A stretch of DNA of 9,016 bases. It comes from Candidatus Bathyarchaeota archaeon (GTDB lineage: Archaea > Thermoproteota > Bathyarchaeia > TCS64). A program made the position numbers and the translations under genes. The DNA lies in NCBI GenBank assembly GCA_030691555.1, contig JAUYEB010000131.1:1-9016 (forward strand), in the 5' to 3' direction. Shown here piece by piece: positions 5,422-9,016 of the stretch (position 1 is its first letter; each line of letters starts with the position of its first letter). The notes under the pieces were generated by a model, which was given only the letters and a program-made list of their open reading frames with translations, was not told the DNA's origin and did not search any database.

Positions 5422-6339
5422 CTGTACGACGTCATAGTGCTCGGGGCCGGGCCCGCGGGTCTTACCGCGGCCCTCTACGCCGCACGCGGCAAGCTGAAGA
5501 CCCTGGTCGTCACAGGCCCGATGGTCGGCGGCCAGATAGCCCTCACCAACCATGTGGACAACTACCCCGGCTTCCCCGACGGGGTCAGCGGCCCCGAGCT
5601 TTCGGACAGGTTCAAGGCACACGCCGAGAGGTTCGGGGCAGAGTTCCTCGACGCCGAGGCTACGAAGATCGACCTCGCCTCGAGGCCGATCAGGGTCTGG
5701 GTTGGGGAGAAACTCCTAGAGGCAAAGGCTCTCATCGTCGCGACGGGGATGACGCACAAGAGGCTCGGCGTCCCTGGGGAGGACCGACTTCTGGGTCGCG
5801 GCGTCTTCGTCTGCGCCACATGCGACGCGATCCTCTACGAGGACAAGAAGGTGGTCGTCGTCGGCGGGGGCGACTCGGCCGTGCAAGAGGCTATCGACCT
5901 CGCCAAGTACGCCACCTCTGTCACCGTCGTCCACAGGAGAGAAGACCTGCGCGCCTGCAGGTGCCTGGCCGATAAGGCCCTGGAGGACCCGAAGATAAGG
6001 TTCCTCTACGACACAGTCGTCGACGAGATCATCGGCGATAAGCGCGTCTCGGCCGTGAGGCTCAGGAACCTAAAGACGGGCGAGGTCAGCGTCGAAGATG
6101 CCGACGGTGTTCTCCTCGCGATAGGATGGGACCCGAACACGTCCATCCTCCGCGGGCAACTCGACCTCGACGAACTGGGCTACATTAAGAGCGACGGGAT
6201 AGATTCTGGCAAGCCTGGGGTCTTCCTCGCCGGCGACCTCATCGACAGGAAGTATAGGCAGGTCGCCACCAGCTGCGGAAGCGGCTGCGCAGCAGCCTTG
6301 GAGGCTATCACGTGGCTCGAGGGGCGTCCCGCAGAGTGA
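5422..6339 (+). CDS. trxB: Thioredoxin reductase (NADPH), probable CTG start
   Basis: A flavoprotein of 305 residues, normal for low-molecular-weight thioredoxin reductases, passing electrons from NAD(P)H through FAD to thioredoxin. Numbered from CTG: FAD motif GAGPAG (8-13), MVGGQI (34-39), redox disulfide C131-A-T-C134, nucleotide-binding GGGDSA (148-153), HRREDLR (171-177, the HRRxxxR pattern for NADPH phosphate), and C-terminal FAD motif GDLIDRKYRQVATSCGSG. The frame has no ATG, GTG or TTG between the thioredoxin stop and GTG 5437. Starting at GTG would delete the first beta strand (YDVIV), whereas CTG 5422 restores the family N-terminus and sits at ideal distance from GGAGG. An extra C-x-C (179, 181) follows the NADPH motif. 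The upstream thioredoxin is its likely substrate. Confidence 0.95.
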   Translation: MYDVIVLGAGPAGLTAALYAARGKLKTLVVTGPMVGGQIALTNHVDNYPGFPDGVSGPELSDRFKAHAERFGAEFLDAEATKIDLASRPIRVWVGEKLLEAKALIVATGMTHKRLGVPGEDRLLGRGVFVCATCDAILYEDKKVVVVGGGDSAVQEAIDLAKYATSVTVVHRREDLRACRCLADKALEDPKIRFLYDTVVDEIIGDKRVSAVRLRNLKTGEVSVEDADGVLLAIGWDPNTSILRGQLDLDELGYIKSDGIDSGKPGVFLAGDLIDRKYRQVATSCGSGCAAALEAITWLEGRPAE

Positions 6340-6341
6340 GG

Positions 6342-6386
6342 CACCACAACGCCGCATCCACAGTGGTGGTCGAGGGGGCTGAGCCC
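6342..6386 (+). repeat. Cluster of short inverted repeats before rnz
   Basis: CACCAC (6342-6347) pairs with GTGGTG (6363-6368); inside lies the palindrome CCACAGTGG (6358-6366), and GGGCTGAGCCC (6376-6386) ends two bases before the TTG of rnz. The function is unknown; it could be an mRNA structure affecting rnz translation. No TATA-like box is seen in this spacer. Confidence 0.4.
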
Positions 6387-6388
6387 GT

Positions 6389-7294
6389 TTGAAGGTGGTC
6401 TTCCTCGGCACCAGCGGGAGCATGCCGACCCCCGAGAGGGGCTCCTCCTCGGTCGCCCTATGCCTCGGTCGCAGCGTCGTCCTGCTCGACTGCGGCGAGG
6501 GGACGCAGAGGCAGATGGTCGCGGCCCACATAGGGTTCAGCAGGGTGAAGCTCGTCCTCGTGACCCACCTTCACGGGGACCACGTCCTGGGCGTGCCGGG
6601 TCTGCTCCAGTCCATGACGCTACAGAGGCGCGAGGAGCCCCTCACCGTCTACGGCCCGAGGGGGATCCACGCCTTCCTGCAGGGCGTCTCAGACACCCTG
6701 GGGGGGCCTGGCTTCCCTGTGACGGTGCACGAGATTGCGGAGCCAGGCGTCGTCTTAGATGCTAAAGGCTACACGGTCGAGGCGTGCAAGTCGGACCACA
6801 GGCTCGAGTCGTGGTCCTACGCCGTAATCGAGAGATCGAAGCCCGGGAGATTCCACCCCGAGAAGGCGGCGAGACTCGGCGTGCCCCAGGGGATCATCTG
6901 GAAGAGGCTCCAGGACGGGGAGGACGTCGACATCGGCGAGAGAACAATAAAGTCGTCGGACGTCGTCGACCCGCCCCGACCCGGCAGGAAGGTTGTGTAC
7001 AGCGGAGACACCAGGCCGAGCGACGACGTCGCTAAACTGGCAACGGGAGCAGACTTGCTGATCCACGAGTCCACCTTCGGCGAGGACCTCGTCGAAAGGG
7101 CCGCGGAGGATGGGCACTCCACGGCAGGTCAGGCGGCCGGCGTGGCCGCGAAGGCGGGTGTGAAGAGGCTCGTCCTCACGCACATAAGCGGGAGGTACTC
7201 CGACGCGGCGCCTCTCCTCGACGAGGCGAAACGCATCTTCCCCAACAGCAGCGTCGCGGCAGACCTCCTCGAGGTCGACGTCCCCCCCGCATAA
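6389..7294 (+). CDS. rnz: Ribonuclease Z (tRNA 3' endonuclease)
   Basis: This metallo-beta-lactamase-fold endonuclease removes 3' trailers from tRNA precursors. At 301 residues it has the normal short-form (RNase ZS) length. Metal-binding and family motifs are all present: N-terminal FLGTSGSMPTPERGSSS (5-21), LDCGEGTQRQM (33-43), THLHGDHVLGVPGLL (59-73; H60, H62, D64, H65), H137 in DHRLES, SGDTRP (205-210; D207), LLIHEST (223-229), GHST (242-245) and H265 in LTHISGRY. The exosite insertion lies at about 150-185. TTG at 6389 begins directly with the first beta strand; GAGGGGG (6372-6378) is a possible ribosome site. It lies 49 bases after trxB without an obvious promoter. Its last base overlaps an ATG of the next frame. 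Confidence 0.96.
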   Translation: MKVVFLGTSGSMPTPERGSSSVALCLGRSVVLLDCGEGTQRQMVAAHIGFSRVKLVLVTHLHGDHVLGVPGLLQSMTLQRREEPLTVYGPRGIHAFLQGVSDTLGGPGFPVTVHEIAEPGVVLDAKGYTVEACKSDHRLESWSYAVIERSKPGRFHPEKAARLGVPQGIIWKRLQDGEDVDIGERTIKSSDVVDPPRPGRKVVYSGDTRPSDDVAKLATGADLLIHESTFGEDLVERAAEDGHSTAGQAAGVAAKAGVKRLVLTHISGRYSDAAPLLDEAKRIFPNSSVAADLLEVDVPPA

Positions 7295-7296
7295 TG

Positions 7297-7304
7297 CTTT
7301 TATT
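7297..7304 (+). promoter_or_regulatory. TATA-like box upstream of the flavodiiron gene
   Basis: CTTTTATT lies immediately after the rnz stop and about 35-40 bases before ATG 7339. The T-rich stretch (7298-7316) could also help terminate the rnz transcript. Confidence 0.5.
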
Positions 7305-7338
7305 CATTCCTTCCTTGGACACATCGAAGGCAAATTCC

Positions 7339-8514
7339 ATGATTCAGCTCAGGGATGGCATCTACTGGGTCGGCGCGGTCGACTGGAGCATAAGGAACTT
7401 CCACGGCTACATCACTAACAGGGGGTCGAGCTACAACTCGTACCTGATAGTGGACGAGAAGGTCGCCCTCGTGGACTTCGTGAAGGCGCCCTTCGCCGAG
7501 GAGCAGATCAGGCGCATCAGCGAGGTAATCGACCCCAAGAAGGTCGACTACGTCGTCGCGAACCACGCCGAGCCGGACCACTCGGGGAGCATCCGGCGGG
7601 TTATCGAGGCGTGCCCAAACGCCGAGATCCTCGCTACTGAGCGCTGCATAAACACCCTCTGGAGGTACTACGGGGGGGACATCAAGGCGACGCCCGTCGA
7701 GAAGAAGCCGTCGCTGAAGTTGGGGAAGAGGAGCCTGACCTTCGTCCCCGCACCGATGGCGCACTGGCCCGACTCCATGGTCAGCTACGTGCCGGAGGAG
7801 AAGCTGCTGTTCAGTAACGACGCCTTCGGGCAGCACCTCGCCTCTAGCGGTAGGTTCGACGACGAGGTCGACCAGGCGGAGCTGATGCAGGAGGCCGAGA
7901 CCTACTACGCGAACATATTGATGCCGCTGTGGAGGAGCGTCGGCCGCGCCGTCAAGGCGCTCGAGGGGGTCCCCGTGGAGATGATCGCGCCGAGCCACGG
8001 AGTCATCTGGCGCAAGGACCCCGGGCTCATCCTCAAGTCCTACCAGGGATGGGTCGCCGGCGAGACGAAGCTGAAGGCGGTCGTCGTCTACGACACGATG
8101 TGGGGGAGCACGCAGCTCCTCGCGAGGGCGATCGCCGACGGCATCGCGTCGAAGGGCGTAGACGTGAAGGTGCACTGCCTCGGAGCCAGCCACCACAGCG
8201 AGGTCATCGCCGACGTGCTCGAGGCGAGGGCCGTTCTCGTCGGGAGTCCAACGCTAAACAACCACCTCTTCCCATCTGTCGCCGGATTCCTCGCCTACAT
8301 GCGTGGTCTGAAGCCGGTGAACAAGATAGGCGCCGCCTTCGGGAGCTACGGCTGGGCCGGGGGCGCCAAGAAGGCGGTCGAGACCGAGCTGCTGGCCGCG
8401 GGCATCCAGCTGATCGAGAGCGACATCGACTTCGTCTTCAAGCCGAGCGGCGACGAGGCGAAGAGGGCCTACGCGTTCGGCGAGTCGATGGGGGAGAAGA
8501 TAGTCGGGGCGTAG
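7339..8514 (+). CDS. Flavodiiron protein (F420H2 oxidase / A-type flavoprotein, FprA-like)
   Basis: A 391-residue cytoplasmic enzyme reducing O2 to water or NO to N2O. The N-terminal metallo-beta-lactamase domain (about 1-245) holds the diiron ligands H76-x-E78-x-D80-H81, H142 (APMAHWPDS), D161 (SNDAFG) and H220 (PSHG). The C-terminal flavodoxin domain (about 246-391) binds FMN through YDTMWGSTQLLA, SPTLNNHLFP and GSYGWAGGA. It ends there, with no rubredoxin or flavin reductase domain, so it is class A; in archaea such enzymes may use F420H2 or rubredoxin as donor, which sequence alone does not settle. ATG 7339 matches the usual start (IQLRDGIYWVG). ATG 7294 would add 15 unconserved residues overlapping the promoter-like box, so I prefer 7339. 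Confidence 0.95.
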   Translation: MIQLRDGIYWVGAVDWSIRNFHGYITNRGSSYNSYLIVDEKVALVDFVKAPFAEEQIRRISEVIDPKKVDYVVANHAEPDHSGSIRRVIEACPNAEILATERCINTLWRYYGGDIKATPVEKKPSLKLGKRSLTFVPAPMAHWPDSMVSYVPEEKLLFSNDAFGQHLASSGRFDDEVDQAELMQEAETYYANILMPLWRSVGRAVKALEGVPVEMIAPSHGVIWRKDPGLILKSYQGWVAGETKLKAVVVYDTMWGSTQLLARAIADGIASKGVDVKVHCLGASHHSEVIADVLEARAVLVGSPTLNNHLFPSVAGFLAYMRGLKPVNKIGAAFGSYGWAGGAKKAVETELLAAGIQLIESDIDFVFKPSGDEAKRAYAFGESMGEKIVGA

Positions 8515-8525
8515 CCCCGGGTTTT
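8515..8525. terminator. Possible shared terminator between convergent genes
   Basis: The 9-base gap between the two stop codons contains CCCCGGGTTTT, a GC palindrome followed by four T on the + strand. Archaeal termination often uses T-runs, but this one is short. Confidence 0.25.
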
Positions 8526-9016
8526 ACACGAAGAGTGTGTGCAGGTAGAAGCTCATCTGGAACCAGGTGAGGAGTCCGCTGAGTATTGCGCCTGCCGTCA
8601 CCTGCCTGACCGTGTGGGCCTTAAGCTCGACCCTCGCCCATGCGACGGGTATGACGATGAGCAGAAGCGGGAGCATGGTCGCTCCGAGCTGGTAGACGAG
8701 CGCCGTGAAGGGGCCCGTTATCCCGCTCGCGTGGATGCTGATCTTCCACTTCATCGTTATGAGCATGAGCACCATGCCGTTGACGAAGTAGGTGGCCATC
8801 AGTGCGGTGACCGCGGATGGCGCGCCGACGTTTATGAGGGTGATTGCGCCCACGAGGTAGAACACGGTCGTCCAGAGGAAGGGTATGAAGCGCGTGTCCC
8901 TGTCTTGGGCATAAAAGTCCTTGATCAGGTCGAGCTTGAGCAGCCCGTAGACCATGACGAGGGGGAGGACGCACCCGAAGACGCTCGTGATGGCGAAGAG
9001 CTGCACGGCGTTGTCC
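8524..9016 (-). CDS. PAP2-like integral membrane protein, 5' end outside the window
   Basis: A minus-strand frame open to the right edge (at least 164 residues seen); GTG at 9006 is unlikely to be the true start because the frame continues. Hydrophobic segments alternate with short loops, giving about five membrane helices. The likely phosphatase features are WKISIHASG (87-95 numbered from that GTG; H92) and WARVELKAHTVRQVTAG (123-139; R125 and H131). These correspond to PAP2 motifs 2 and 3 as found in archaeal relatives, where KISxHxxG replaces the classic PSGH form. The first motif is degenerate here: QDRDTRFIPFL (34-44) precedes it. It may dephosphorylate a lipid or prenyl pyrophosphate (inference). 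It converges on the flavodiiron gene with 9 bases between stops. Confidence 0.72.
   Translation of the reverse strand, partial: DNAVQLFAITSVFGCVLPLVMVYGLLKLDLIKDFYAQDRDTRFIPFLWTTVFYLVGAITLINVGAPSAVTALMATYFVNGMVLMLITMKWKISIHASGITGPFTALVYQLGATMLPLLLIVIPVAWARVELKAHTVRQVTAGAILSGLLTWFQMSFYLHTLFV

Noticed and set aside
7294..7338. ATG 7294 as the start of the flavodiiron protein
   Set aside because: The extra 15 residues are not part of the family N-terminus and overlap a TATA-like box. ATG 7339 matches the conserved start.

Overview
The window looks like a piece of a GC-rich archaeal chromosome. The evidence is a tRNA-Arg gene with an apparent intron at an unusual site, archaeal TATA-like boxes about 25-38 bases ahead of most start codons with very short leaders, many TTG starts, and archaeal protein types: an AN1 zinc finger fused to a site-2 protease, a roughly 296-residue PRPP synthetase, RNase Z, an F420-type flavodiiron protein and a possible arcadin-1 relative. 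This set suggests the TACK / Thermoproteota-Nitrososphaeria side of the Archaea. That placement is inference; no marker here fixes the lineage.

Layout. Positions 29-139 hold tRNA-Arg(UCU). A small DUF2196/YwbE-type gene follows (258-491), then a 375-base gene-free stretch (492-866) that is A/C-rich on the + strand, has several small hairpins and carries two near-identical 19-mers exactly 100 bases apart. Next come the E1 alpha and beta subunits of a 2-oxoacid dehydrogenase (867-2787, translationally coupled). After these are a zinc-finger/M50 membrane protease (2879-3691), PRPP synthetase (3735-4625), a small conserved protein (4675-5016), thioredoxin (5069-5410), thioredoxin reductase (5422-6339, probably starting at CTG), RNase Z (6389-7294) and a flavodiiron protein (about 7339-8514). 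A convergent minus-strand PAP2-like membrane protein enters from the right edge (8524-9016, start outside the window).

Function. Most of the content is housekeeping: tRNA and its 3' processing, nucleotide precursor supply, and central carbon metabolism. The clearest functional group is redox: thioredoxin, its reductase and a flavodiiron O2/NO reductase, with RNase Z between them. No lipoyl E2 or E3 gene accompanies the E1 pair, so its partners must be elsewhere or absent. I found no mobile element, CRISPR array or defence system, and no convincing wholly new system. The points most worth a second look are the tRNA intron position, the structured gap before the E1 genes, the divergent E1 alpha active-site loops, a recurring GAAAGCC-like element touching several start codons, the CTG start of trxB and the AN1-protease fusion.
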